Source: Plectrocnemia conspersa (taxonomy: Eukaryota; Arthropoda; Insecta; Trichoptera; Polycentropodidae). From it: a DNA stretch of 64,000 bases. The notes beneath the pieces are model-generated. The model was not told the origin of the DNA and did no database searches. It was given only the letters and a program-made list of their open reading frames with translations. Position numbers and translations under genes: made by a program. Shown piece by piece: positions 22,376-34,829 of the stretch. The stretch lies in assembly GCA_009617715.1 (NCBI GenBank), contig VTFK01000289.1, forward strand, positions 310,001 to 374,000. The letters are read 5' to 3'. Every line of letters begins with the position of its first letter. Position 1 is the stretch's first letter.

Positions 22376-25300
22376 AAGTGCTTTTCAAATTTACATTTGA
22401 AATTATTTTTTATTATAAAAGCAGTAATAACAAATTTTCATTATTTATAGTTCAAATACATAAAATTATAAAATGTCCGGATTGCTAGGCATTCAGAATT
22501 TTTTAATTTTGTATATTATACTTTTATACATGTATGATTTATTTTAAGTAATTTAGGTTTAATTTTTATAGATGTGTTTTTTATCATTTATTAAGAAAAA
22601 ATATATTGTGTTTTATTGCGAACGTTTGAGAAACCGCGCGTGCTTGACGTCATCGGGTCTGAATAAGAAATGCGATTGTGTGCATGCATAAACAATGACA
22701 AAAAGGCATAGCATGGTTTCGTTCTACGCTCAATTAAAAATATTTTAGTCTCTCGACAGTTAATGGTACAAAAAGACATAGTTAAGTTATTTTCACCCAA
22801 AAGTAGTAAACAAATTCACACTTTAAGCCATTGATATTTTAAAAAATACTTTCTGGATAAATTCGAACCTATTTTTTTACATTTTCTTTGAGAGATAACC
22901 CGAGAATTTCTGGTTTATAATCAGGGATGGCATTTCAGCGTTTTCCAAGTGGTTGGCCAGTCAGTGATCACTTTTTCATTATTTTGATTTTATTAAAATT
23001 CATAAAATGATATGCATTTTTCTGGCTAAATGCATGGGTTAACAAATGTCCCCACCTGCCCAAAAAAAAAAGCTGTTTTCTTCATTTGCTGTTCACTCAA
23101 AGACACATAAAATTTGCCCAGCAATATTCTTTGGCGGCGGGAGGTGACGGGTGGCAATTAGATACTGATTGAGCCACTGCAGTAGTATTTCATTAACGAT
23201 TATAATTACATGTTGATGTTGTTTACAATTGATAAAGTGCAGGGCCCGCACTCTATCAATTGTTAACAACTATCATTCTATGCTTATTTTTGTATTTTGT
23301 TTAAAAAAATGATTGTTTATTTTTAAACCAATTGAAGTATAATTATTAGACATGGGGTAATACGTTTATGATATACACATGTATCTAAAATTAACTTGAA
23401 TGTATAAAATCAAATAAAAAAAACTAATGTTTATTATATTCTGTATTGGGCCTATTTATATATGTATGTATTTATTTAAATTTATTATGGGCAAAACTTG
23501 GCGGCACTCTGGTAGCACTGGCGTAACAGCTCTCTTCTCTTGGCATATTTTTGTTAAATATTTTTGAGACCCTACAAAATTGAAAACAACATGGAAGAAA
23601 ATATTATATCTTAAAAGTTTATTTACTAATATACATTATACAAATTTAGAAAAGTATACAAATAATTGAATAGAAACTTGCTGCACTCGCAACACTAGTA
23701 AATTCATTTATATATGTATACATTATAAAGAACATTCCACGAAATACCAAATGTATAATTTAAAGGCTAAAATACTTACATGATTATTTAGAAACAGCTA
23801 TGTATTATATCACGATTACAAAACAGTAAACTTTTTCAGACTCTTTGTTTAATCATTTTCAATAAAAAAAAAACAATATTTATTAACTATTGCAAGTTGT
23901 ATATAATATCATACATATACAACTACAAAAAAATAGTGGGTAAATATAAACTACGCTTATCACATTGAATTGATATAAAAATAACAATTAAAAAATGCAA
24001 ATATTGTGTAATAATTTACCAAGTAATCATCGCTTAATATATAAAACGAATATATTGTCAAAAATAAGGCACAACGTATCTCACAAAAACTTAATAATAC
24101 TTACAATTCTAATCAATTATACACTTTTGTTACATTCAGTAGCACGCAAAAAAACACATCACCTTCGAAATCATAATATTTCGTATATAACTAACATTAT
24201 ATTATATTTTTATATACATATATGTATACATGAGATACGTTTTTGTTAGCTTGTTGACTTGTGCACTCGAATTTTTTTCTTAATTATGGGCCAAAGAATT
24301 TTTATCGGTTTAATGAAGGACTATTATATGGTTAGACCTAAGAATTAATTCCGCATTCTCCCTAGATTCTGAAATATTATAACAAGCTTTGATTTTATTT
24401 AATTAACAGAATCATCCATAAAAAAATCAGTACAAATATGAACTAGTATTTTTCAATCAAAGGGATAAAAACCTTCAGAATAAGTTTATAATCAACGGTT
24501 TTACCGTTCCAATGATGAGATGGATACCTTTCACCCCGGAAAATAAGACTCACCCTCAAATTACTTGGCTTTCAGGATTTGGCAGTTACTGTGGAATTTT
24601 TAGCCGTATCTTTCATCACCTTGACAACCTCGTCTGACACGAATAAATTTATTATACTCCCATCAGGAGCGTCAATGTTTGAACTGATGATTAGTTACAG
24701 CTGAGACTGAGAAATTTGTCTTGACGACAACTCGATTGACGAATACTCAATTTTGAATGATTTGGCATTAAAAACTTTATAAATATTTTACCAATAAAGC
24801 CGACAGACAATTGGCTAAAAAGCATTCAAAAACATGAGCAATAAAAAAGGTGTATCTTACAGTTATATCTTAAGTTATTATGATTTCGAGAGGTGATGCA
24901 GTTTTATTTTTAGCCCTAATGTAGGATACAATATGTGGACGATAAAAGAAAGATCAATATAGTACATACATTAAACTCACAAACCCTGCATATTGGTATG
25001 TGTATTTTTACATCTTGTGATATTCCTTACTCGTTGTTAAGAACATCTACACCAGATTTTTAACACTTAAACAGCTAATAAAATTAATTTGTTCATCGAA
25101 AATCTCAAATATGTCAGTGACAATTTAAAAAATTATATAATTATAACATACAAATAAAAGATAATGGAAAGTACTATATATTTAGATACTTTAAATCAGA
25201 ATTGTTATAATGGAAAGTTATTCAAAAGTAAAAAGCTGAAAGAATTTTAAAAAAGATATATGCTAATGTTATAAAAAGAAAACAAACAACTTAATTGAAA

Positions 25301-25980
25301 TGCTTGTAACTAAATTATTAATAATATAAATCTGATCTACTTAATATTCACACCCACAAATCCAGTTTTCCATGATTCCAATATATGTATGTATATAGCA
25401 GTAGAAAACTAACACATTATAATGCATTCACTAGTATGTTAACTCTTACATATTCGTCATTATGACTGTCAACATTTACTCAAGCTTATTTATTTAGTTG
25501 ATCAGAACAATTTTACACAAACGCTTATGGCAAAACTTTTTTTTTCAAACACTTCTGTCAATACAACACAAAGAAACAATTAAGAAAGCTTTTCAATTAT
25601 TTTCTTACGAACAGACAATCGAAATGGCATGTGAATATTAAAATATCTAATATTGAATTAAGAGCTCGGTACTACAACAACGAAAAAATCATTAATAACA
25701 TTCAATACGTATAAGAAGCAGCTATTCTTGCAGATAGTGATGAAGACCATCAATGTATAATATATTGAAGGTTTTAGTTGATATCTGTGGGATGAGTTTC
25801 TCTATAAATATTTTGAAAGCTAAGGTCAGTAAATAAGACACTTCTAAATTCTACAGATAATAATGAAAGGCGGTGTATCAGATAAGAGTAATTGAAAATA
25901 ATAAAATCGAACGCTGACAAAACGCTAGATGGATTGACTGTGATTAGATACTACTATAAGTTGGAATCAGAGACTGAATT
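22376..25980. other. Intergenic stretch without a supported gene
   Basis: It is AT-rich. Positions 23.6-24.4 kb are paralogous to 3.84-4.8 kb, and 24.4-24.66 kb to 6.69-6.92 kb. Short scattered frames have no protein-like composition. Near 24577-24650 on the minus strand a short frame ending VKVMKDTAKNSTVTAKS could be a remnant coding end, but there is nothing to anchor it. Confidence 0.35.
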
Positions 25981-25987
25981 GATGTGA

Positions 25988-28900
25988 CTATATAGAAATA
26001 TGAATGTATAACAATAATTCTGATCTTATCATAATTTGATAGGTCAATATGTATATTGTTCTACCTTTTGAGATACAGGTTTTTTTTACTCCGTACTTTA
26101 TAATAAATTTGGGATAAAACTCGTCGTCGCGAGCTTTGACATAAACCTTTTTGTTCAAACTCACTCCTGTGTCGATCGATATCTGATCTTGATTTTCATA
26201 CATGTCTCTGTCTACTGTTTTACCAACCAAAACGTCCGCTATAATGAGCGTAAACTCATCCGATACCTCCTTAGTACATTGGTAGCAATAATACAAGTCG
26301 CTAGAGAAGCAAATGCCTAAAATAATTTTATACTTTAATAAACACAACTAAAAGTACACTTAAGTCGAGAAACCCTTCTACTAACCTGGACCATAGCGAC
26401 GTCGATGCCTGCGGTTTTTACGATAATCGAAATTATAAAGCAAAATGGTAGGAGCATTTGCCAACGGAGTGTTGTGGTACATTTTGAAGATATTAAATTG
26501 GCCAAGGTTAGTAATGTCATATTCTTTCTTTCTTAACATGAAAGCAGCGAACATAAACGGATTATGGTTCTCCATTTCGTCTTTAATTTGCCATTTTGCA
26601 GGTGCTTTGATATTTATATTTACCGGATTCAGCTCCATTTTTGGATTATAAGCCTTACCGTTACGTTGATTGATGAAATTTGTGAGCGAATCCCTTGGAA
26701 TCACATTATTCCCGTTAAATTTATTGAATATCTGCTTAATATCTAATAAAAAAACAAGAAAAACATATAATTTCGAAATTAATAATTCAGGTTATACAGT
26801 TAGCCTCTCTTTAGAGTTCCTCGCATTTACAGTAATACCAATGAAACGATAAAGTTCAAAGCACGTACACTTTTAGATTGCCTCAAGCAGTATTGTATAA
26901 TATTAAAGACCAAAAAGAACACTCACCAATATCTCTGTAGAGATTGTTTTTAGCCTTAAGCTGCTCAGCTGTGGATATTTTTTTTGGCGTCGGTTTTTGA
27001 TTAACGTTGGTTGAAATTTGCTGGTTAGTATTCGCCTGAGGCACTTTTACTAAATTTGACCTTAAATTTCCGTCTTCCCTTATGTTCAATTTACTCAGAG
27101 ACGATGTAATTTCTTGATTTTAAAAAATATAAATAAATAAATAATACAACTATGCATAATTTAAAACAGTGCTCTTCAACCTTTTTACATCCGCGGCCCG
27201 GCGAAAATGGGAAAAATATTTCGTCATTTATATATTTGCGTCAACCCAAAATAAAAACCAATGTTAGATAGAATATTGTTTATTTAATCTAATGCTATAA
27301 AATTACAATTTTTGTTAGTGCGACATCTGCTGCTGCTTTTTTGCAAGCAAATTTGATATAATTTCTAATTTTTTACAATTTCTTGCGGACCGGCGCCGGT
27401 CCGCGGACCACCAGTTTGAAGACCACTGATTTATAATACAGTAACACACTATTGTAAAAGCATCTAGCGATATTATATGAAGCGATGACAAAATTGGGGG
27501 CAACCAATTGCAGGTTTGCGATTAAAGCAGAACTAAACACATGTATGTTGAATTTTGTTTAATGTTTGATATTCATATCACATAGTGTTAAAGTCTTTAG
27601 ATATTCCAAAGTAGAATTTTTAACTATATTTATCTTAAAGGTTTGAGGAATGTTAAAATATAATGTAAACAAAGTGACACCTTGTTTAGTCCGCCCCTAA
27701 TATTCCAAAGCCTCACATGTACGACTTTATGATTACAAATTGATATTCAATGTAATTTTTATTTATTTTTTAACGCTCGAAAAATCGTTGCAAATAATCA
27801 GTAAAGAATAAATTAAATTTTTTAAGATAAATTGATATTTTACTCACACTTACAATTTAATTTTCTTATTTATTCTGTTCATTGTAGCGCAAAGTAGCGA
27901 AGATGTATGATTGATTATTTTCAATTTATCTGTCAAAACTGATTTTATTCTCGGTAAGTAAAATTAAAAAATAATTCTTTAGTAACATCTTATTTACTTT
28001 CACCTCTGACTGCACGCTACTTACAAGTGTGTTCCAAATTATATTAATATCCAGTAAATATAATGCTAATTGAATGATAAAAAAAAAAAAGAAGTACTCA
28101 CCATCGTTTAATGTATCCTTTCGAAATGCTGGTAACGTGTCGTTTATAATAGGTTTCGTATGATATTGAGATTCAACACTTTGAACCCTGTCATACCCAA
28201 ATCTACGTATCCAATCAGAATATAACTGTCTAACAACTTTGCATGTATAACATGTACAATAGCCGTAACGAAGATGGTTTACAAACATCGTTTTAATTTC
28301 CGCTGCAAAACATACATACATATGTATATATTATATACAAAACAGATCAGTAAAATTGTACTTAATATTTGAGCTATTATAAATATATATTAAAAGTTAA
28401 GCCCTAAGATTCCTTATTTTGGGAAATCTTTATTTGCAAAAGTCAATATTATATTATATTATCATATTGAACAATCAACTGTGTATACATCAAAATAGTA
28501 CAAGTTATCCCTTTAGTTGCCGAGCAATTTGGGATTACTATCCATAATAAAAATATATATGTTCGGCAACAATGTTATTCACCCTACATCGCATTAAAAA
28601 TGTATCAGGCTTTTTCTTCAAATACAAAATTACATCAAATATGATAATTCTCGCCAAAGTAGCAAAAGCCGATATACAAGATTTCGGCAACCACAGGGTT
28701 AACCCAAAGTTATTTTGAACTGTTATTTTATTACTATATGTATTAAAAACAGACTTTAAATCTGCACAATCAATCAATGCGTAAAAAAAGTTTATATTGT
28801 TATAAGTATCATGTTTTGTCTTATAGAATAACGTTTTTCCTTCATTTTTATTTGTTTAATGGTTATTATTAATGATAAAAAAATAACTCACTCTCACAAT

Positions 28901-31900
28901 TATCTTCGGTTCTCGGGGGTGAACGAGGTTCCACATAATAACTCCTGATAGGTTCAGTGGTATTCGCTGCTCGCTGATGATAGGTGTAAGTTGGTGACAC
29001 TGTATTTTCAATATTTGGTGATAAATGTTATATATAGTACAACTTTAGACTATGAGCAATAACAATGTTGAAGAACAACATTAACCCTCTGTTACTCGCA
29101 CTTTTTTATACATTTAGTTTAATATGTCTTTCAGCCAAAGTAACATGCGAGTAACGGAGGGATATTTATATAATTTAAATGCAGGGTATTTTAGCGATTA
29201 AAACTTACAATTTAATATTTCGGCAATGATGCACCTGCCACTGTGACGAAATTTTCAAAAACTGTTTCTAAAAATTAAAAATTTTCGACATTGATTCATT
29301 GAAAATTTGTGACCATGGCAGGTGCGTCACTGCCGAAATACCGAATTGTAATCACAATGAATCCTGGTATTTAAATAATATAATTATATATGTATGTTTA
29401 TATGCATAAAACACATTAACTGCCGTAGTTTTAATAAGATTTTTATTAAACTTTTCTTAAAAATTGACCTGGTATATATCTCGACCAAGTACGTTAACAG
29501 GCCAGCATTTAAAAAACAAAAATCTTTACTCTACCATAAGAAAAAAAAATAGGATACTTATTAAAGGAATATAATAACAGTATATTGGTAAATTTGATTA
29601 GGTTAGGTTTGGGTTTGAACAGCATGGAAAACGCAGTGAGGAGTAACAACTGGGTATTTTTGAGCGTGGCGGTATGCTAACTAACTACTACCGCTACTAA
29701 ATGAAATTTAGAAAATCCTTTGCCAAAATTTGTTAAGGCATTTTGGTGCGAAAAATAAAAAATCAGATTTTATGATAAGACATCGCTCTCAATCCGTGAT
29801 TTATGATGGTTCACTGTCAAAAGAGTATTTCACCTCTTCTGGATTATTATATTTTAGTCCATAGCAATATTTGATTTGAAACCCCTACGAAATCAAATAT
29901 GCTCTCATGATTGAGAGAATCCATAAAAAAATTCTGAGATACATTTATATGACGGAATTATTGAGAGCTTTAGGTTATGATTCGCTATATTCTCATAGAA
30001 AGTTTACATTTCCAAGTATTTTTAATTATTGAAGTGTTATGGACAATCATATTCATATATGACACATTGGTCATGATGGTCTTATTTCGAATAAATAAAA
30101 TAAAGTATTGAACATCATAGAGATATATGTGACTAATTTAAATTTATAGAAATGCCGCTAGTATATTTTATATGATATTTAATAGGTGCTATTTAACAAA
30201 GAATTATTTTAAAAGATTTGTGCTTTTAAATAAATACTTTGTTTGTGCATTACAATAATAAAAAATGAGCATTAAATAAATGCGTTAATTGAGCAACATT
30301 TTATTTGTAGTGTGCATTAAAGTATATAAACTGCGCATTAACGCGTCGTTAGTGTAGCGAAACGACAGAATTTGAGCATCATTGTGCGTGGTAATTATTT
30401 GGATAAGTGATCGCTTATAAAATTTATTGCAAGCATTTTATAAACTATATGAGAATTAAAAAATATAGTAAGTTTTCTACCGTTTCTCTCTGGATTTGCA
30501 TCTGCTGTATGCAATATATTTTGTGCTTCAGTCGAATTAATTGCTTATAATAATATTTACAGGAAAATTACATAACGAAAATGGTCGAGAGCGTTTATAT
30601 TAATAATTAAAAATTATATATTAATAATTAAAAATTCAATGACTAAATAAAATTTTCAGTATAAGAGTTAAAGTAATTAGTTGTAAATTTTGAGACTCGT
30701 GTTTTTAGTTATTTTGCGATAAATGTTAATATTTGGAATAGATGAAAAAAATATATGATAGCAATTTATATTATCCTCTTTTTAAATAGATTCGTTGCAG
30801 ACAGTTATTCATGGGGTGTTCGCTGTTTTAACCGACGCCCCCCTCGTACCTAATTTGTTTGATAGTTGAATGAAAAACTTGTTGTTAATAATTATTTTAT
30901 TTCATTAAATTACAATAAATGCGCATTTTATTTTATATATTTCTAATTACAATTTTACTATATTTTTTTATAATAAACTCAATTTAATCATTATTTCAAA
31001 ACATTCAAAGAATTTTTTTAAATATTTATAAAATAAACACAAAAATATTTTTATAGTAAAGTTAACGCTTTTTTAGATTTCGAAGTTCGAAAATCCTTGA
31101 GTATTATTTTCGTACTTTCTAGAAAAGGATTCTACCATTTCTATGAGTGGTGATCTTTTCCTAAATGTATATTCATCTTTAATTACCCGATTTGTGGATT
31201 CAAGACTATTCTTGGTACTTGGAGTTCCTGGAGAATCACCCTAGTACCATTTCTTGTTTTTATTGCACCGCTCTTCTCGAAAGTACTTCAAGAATAAGCT
31301 TGTAAGCTATTTAAAAGGCGTTTTCTATAGCTTTTAATTATTATTGTGTTCCAAATAAAAGCTCTCCACAAATTTCGTTATGTAATTTTCCTGTAAATAT
31401 TATTGTAAACAATTAACTCTACCGAAGCGCAAAACATATTGCATACCGCAGGCGAAAATTAAGAGGATAGTAAAAACTTAATTCACATATATTTTATAAA
31501 ATGCTTACAACAGATGCGCGTTATATTTTATATATTGCTCGTTTAAATTATATTCTATTTTATTTCAAAAAACTCAAATTGAAAATTATTTCAAAACATG
31601 CTTTTAACTTTTTCAGAAATTTTATAAGCGGTCACCCATTTGAGTACTGACCACGCCCAATGCTACTTAACTTCAGACGTTAATGCACATTTATATATTT
31701 TAATGCAAACTACAAATAAAATGTTGCTTAATCAACGTATTTATTCAATGCTAATTTATTATTATTGTAATGCGCAAACAATTCGTTTAATGAAGCAAAG
31801 TATTTTATTTTTTGCTCATTTAAATTGTTCTCATATTTAATTTTAAAAAATAAATGAAATTTGACAATAACATGTTATAAATGTTTGTGATAATATGTCA

Positions 31901-33309
31901 TAAATATTTATAGAGTATTTTACAAGATTATAATTAAATTATCTCAAAAGATATTATAATAACTGATATCTGAAAATTATTGTTGGCTTGATGATTGCTT
32001 TTTTACTCGAATTTCATCATTTATAAACAAATAAATGGTTGGACACCCGCCGAAGATAACAATCAGAACAATAGAAGACTGCAGTAAATCTTTTTTTAAA
32101 AGCTGAGAGATACAGCTCGTATTACAAGAAAGTTAAATAATAAAATGTTAGGATAATTGTCTTATTTTTGGTGATAATTGACATGCAGGATTATGAAAAT
32201 ATTGGAGAAATATTCGTCTAACAACCAAGAAGATTGAAATTGATTTTGGCATACATGCGAATCACATAAAATATTGGTTTTGTTTTGACAAAGCATTTGA
32301 AAAAACGTATCTAGCTGTGAGGATCTGTTAGGTTAGGTGGTAAAATTAGAACGAAGAAAGTTCACGCTCACTACAGAATCACATATCACAGCATCGCTTA
32401 TGTTTTTGAAAGTCTGTTGTGATTTCTATTTCTGTGTGATCTTTCGATATTTTATAAATACCGTTTCCTTGAAGAGTTGATTTATTTGTTAAGCACATTT
32501 CATCCTTGAAGTTCAACAGAATTTTCGTTCACAAAATATAGTTTTTAAAATGACAAGCAACTTTGGTAGACTTTATTCCTTGAGTAAAATAAGTATTTAA
32601 GTATTTTTGTTAACAATTTTGATAGACCAGTAGACCGGGGTGTAATTAAATCATTCAGGGCTTAATATAACCGATGATTTTTTACCCATCTGATCTTATT
32701 ATGAAACGGAACATTGAGATGACTACTAAAGATTTCTGGAAAGCTTTTAATCTTCCAGATACAGTGAATCATGAGCTGGGAACTAAGAATGACGGATAAA
32801 GAAAGTTTCATCCGTTCTAGTTCAATCAAAACTTTCTCACGACTATATAAATTGATTCATATTATCTGGATGTTTATGCAGAACATAATATGTACGGAGC
32901 TATTGAATTAATTAAAAAGCATCACTGATTTCTATCAGAGTCAGCTACCTACTTACTATAAAATCGTGCAAAGGGTTAACAAAACGTAGAATTCAAAATA
33001 TGTATGCAAATTAAATATGTGTAAATATAGTATATTATATTATAAACTGAGCAAGTCATTCAAAGATACGATTAAATAAGTAAATAATACCAGCATTAAT
33101 AAGGCTACAACAAATATTTTATTAAATAATGATACCCAGCAAATTTAATTAGATAATGATCCTACAACCTAATGAAAAGGTATTTCTTAAAAGTAAGATC
33201 AAAATGCTGGAAATTGTCTCTGAATACGTGTTTCATAATTATACGAACCATCACGCTGTGGTGGTGGTGGTGTTGTTGGCGGATCAAATATCGAAAGAAC
33301 TCCTCCCAT
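25988..33309 (-). CDS. Modular CYxC family gene, copy 2 (MGGVLSIF start, altered C terminus)
   Basis: Proposed exons: exon 1 33255-33309 (MGGVLSIF then a proline run; phase-1 GTGATG donor, weak), exon 2 28892-28999 (108 nt), C 28102-28302 (201), A 26927-27112 (186), D 26386-26742 (357), E 25988-26316. Coding sequence from exon 2 to E is almost the same as copy 1 at 6967-9718. The donor of D is GTTAGT rather than GTGAGT. Exon E has eight A instead of seven near 26080, so the last residues change and the frame runs on about 20 codons past the copy-1 end. Exon C keeps YCTCYTC and SDWI; E keeps the CYQC motif. A MITE sits in the C-A intron. The first exon is the least certain part, and a signal-like exon near 29050-29090 is an alternative. 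Confidence 0.55.
27167..27428. mobile_element. hAT-like MITE, 262 bp, with empty-site paralogue
   Basis: The ends are CAGTGCTCTTCAACC and GTTTGAAGACCACTG. The flanking 8-mers are ATTTAAAA (27159-27166) and ATTTATAA (27429-27436). The paralogous intron at about 8070-8085 reads ATAATTTAAAATAGAG with no insert, so the insertion came after the duplication. Subterminal GC-rich blocks include GGACCGGCGCCGGTCC. The small minus-strand frame at 27315-27503 lies inside it and is not a gene. Confidence 0.9.
29181..29370. repeat. Imperfect long palindrome
   Basis: The left arm (ACAATTTAATATTTCGGC, then GCACCTGCCA) matches the reverse complement of the right arm (TGGCAGGTGCGTCACTGCCG, then CGAATTGTAA). 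Copy 1 at about 10009-10075 has only the left arm. Either the palindrome formed after duplication, or copy 1 lost the right half. Confidence 0.6.
29600..30080 (+). pseudogene. Non-LTR retrotransposon reverse transcriptase remnant
   Basis: The plus-strand frame around 29880-30020 reads YEIKYALMIERIHKKILRYI, then TELLRALGYDSLYSHRK. It fits the C-terminal region of insect non-LTR reverse transcriptases (E..E.IQKK.LRYI....Y..LL..L...SL..RR). It lies within about 2.9 kb that is absent from copy 1. Stops follow on both sides. Confidence 0.5.
30081..33150. other. Insert and intron sequence without a supported gene
   Basis: It includes a hairpin-family arm near 30806-30850 and a 5S-derived fragment at 31627. 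From about 32.2 kb it resumes paralogy with 10.1-11.05 kb. The 31640-31840 reading frame is not supported. Confidence 0.35.
31627..31680 (-). repeat. 5S rRNA-derived fragment, 54 bp
   Basis: The reverse complement carries GAAGTTAAGTAGCATTGGGC, GTGGTCAGTACT and GGGTGACCGCT, which is the 3' half of eukaryotic 5S rRNA in order. Box A is not present. It is best read as a SINE3-type or pseudogene fragment. Confidence 0.75.
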
Positions 33310-33385
33310 GTCGACGAATTGACAGCTACAGAGATCTAAAAAACACCAGAAAATGTTGCCAGTATAGAAAATGAGCCTATTAAAA
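33256..33385 (-). promoter_or_regulatory. Conserved leader of copy 2
   Basis: TTTTCTATACTGGCAACATTTT is followed about 35 bases later by GCTGTCAATTCG and then the ATG at 33309. The block matches those near 42755 and 49795 and, less closely, those near 2930 and 21770. It is a likely core promoter or 5' untranslated region. Confidence 0.4.
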
Positions 33386-34370
33386 TATTTCATTATATAA
33401 TAATGCTAACATTTTTTGTAACTAGGTAGTACGCATTGCTACAAATAATTTTAATATATATATATATATATAAATATAATAAATATCTTAAATATTCATT
33501 CGTGCTATTATTACACATTGAATAAGATAATAATAATAAGCATTCAACGGGGATAAATTCGTCAATTCTAAGATGCATCTTTGCAACCCGGTATTTGAGA
33601 AGCAAGAATGAGAGGACTTATTTGTGTTGTGTACTTCAATGTTGGGGGTGATGTTTGTGTGCAGGGGTACTAAGGTAAATTATTTTTTCTCTACAATAAT
33701 TAAACAATAATTATATTCGACTTTTTATTTTGCTGTGATTTTTACTACGGAGTTCAGCATGAAAGTATTGCTCAAAGTATATTTAAACCAAATTTTGGTC
33801 AATAGGAGAGCGCAAAATCAATTATCAGTTCTCAAAATTTAAAAATCCACATCAAAAGCTTAGCGCAGCCCCACAAAAAAACCAACGTTGTTAAATCGCA
33901 TCATCTTGGTGGCCAGTTGACGTTATCAAAACGTGAAATAATGCGACGTTGAATTCATTCCGCTGTGTACACTAGAAAACAATTTTTTCTAAATTACAAA
34001 TCATTCAAAATAAAGCCATAAAAAATTACATAACACATTTTTTTGTACTAATCTTAAAAAAATGCATATTAGCCTTTAAATACCAGCAATTAAAGAACAC
34101 TCATTTTCATACGAGAAAGTATTAAAAAATATCTCACGAAACCACAATAACCCACTAATTTGATGTGTCGGTAACTACGATAAAAACAATAATAAATTTC
34201 AAAACAAGCACAAAATGCAAAAACACATATTGCTTTAAAGGCTAAAGACAAAATACCAATAATTCCATTTATTCAATGAAATGTACTTAAACTATCACTT
34301 AATTTTTATTTTGTTTCCTGTATTTTTATTTCGCTTAAATTGCAAAAGGTTTTTTTGTTTTTTTTTTAAA

Positions 34371-34635
34371 TTACAACCTCAAACGTTTTGTTTTATATTT
34401 ACCTTCGTTTTCAAAAATGTAAGGCCCAATAACGCTAACTGACCACAATGGCACCATTCGCTTTTTTAGCGTGTGATGATCTCTCGTGAACATGAGTATT
34501 TTCCTCGCTCCATATGCTGAAATTTTGCTTATTAACATACCCAGAAAGATGGAAATGTGCCTCATTAGAAAATAAGTTTTTCTTTACATCCCCCCCCCCG
34601 TCCTCTAAATTTTTATAGCAACGGACGGGATTCAA
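34371..34635 (-). pseudogene. Tc1/mariner (IS630) DDE transposase fragment
   Basis: The minus-strand translation contains FSNEAHFHLSGYVNKQNFSIW then SEENTHVHE, the well-known insect transposase block (F.DEAHF.L.GYVNKQN.R.W...NP). After a frameshift near 34435 it continues VIGPYIFENE, the following block. It lacks the rest of the DDE domain and is dead. Confidence 0.75.
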
Positions 34636-34829
34636 ACGCGCTATGATTTTTCTAGGACAATAGACGCAGGCCTCATATCAAGTTAACTGAGAAACGCTTC
34701 CTAATTAACTCTGACGCCGACATCAGCATCACTCTTAAGCTTTTTCATGGGCCAGTTGCAAAGCGAACACTATGCTGTTAAAGGCTTATAATTTTTCACA
34801 TTCAAACCTATTCTCGAAATTGAAACATT

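Noticed and set aside
29598..29625. TTAGGTTAGG as insect telomere repeat (also at 61806 and 32327)
   Set aside because: There are only two units at each place, so it is not a telomeric tract. The shared longer flank at 29598 and 61806 suggests a dispersed repeat instead.
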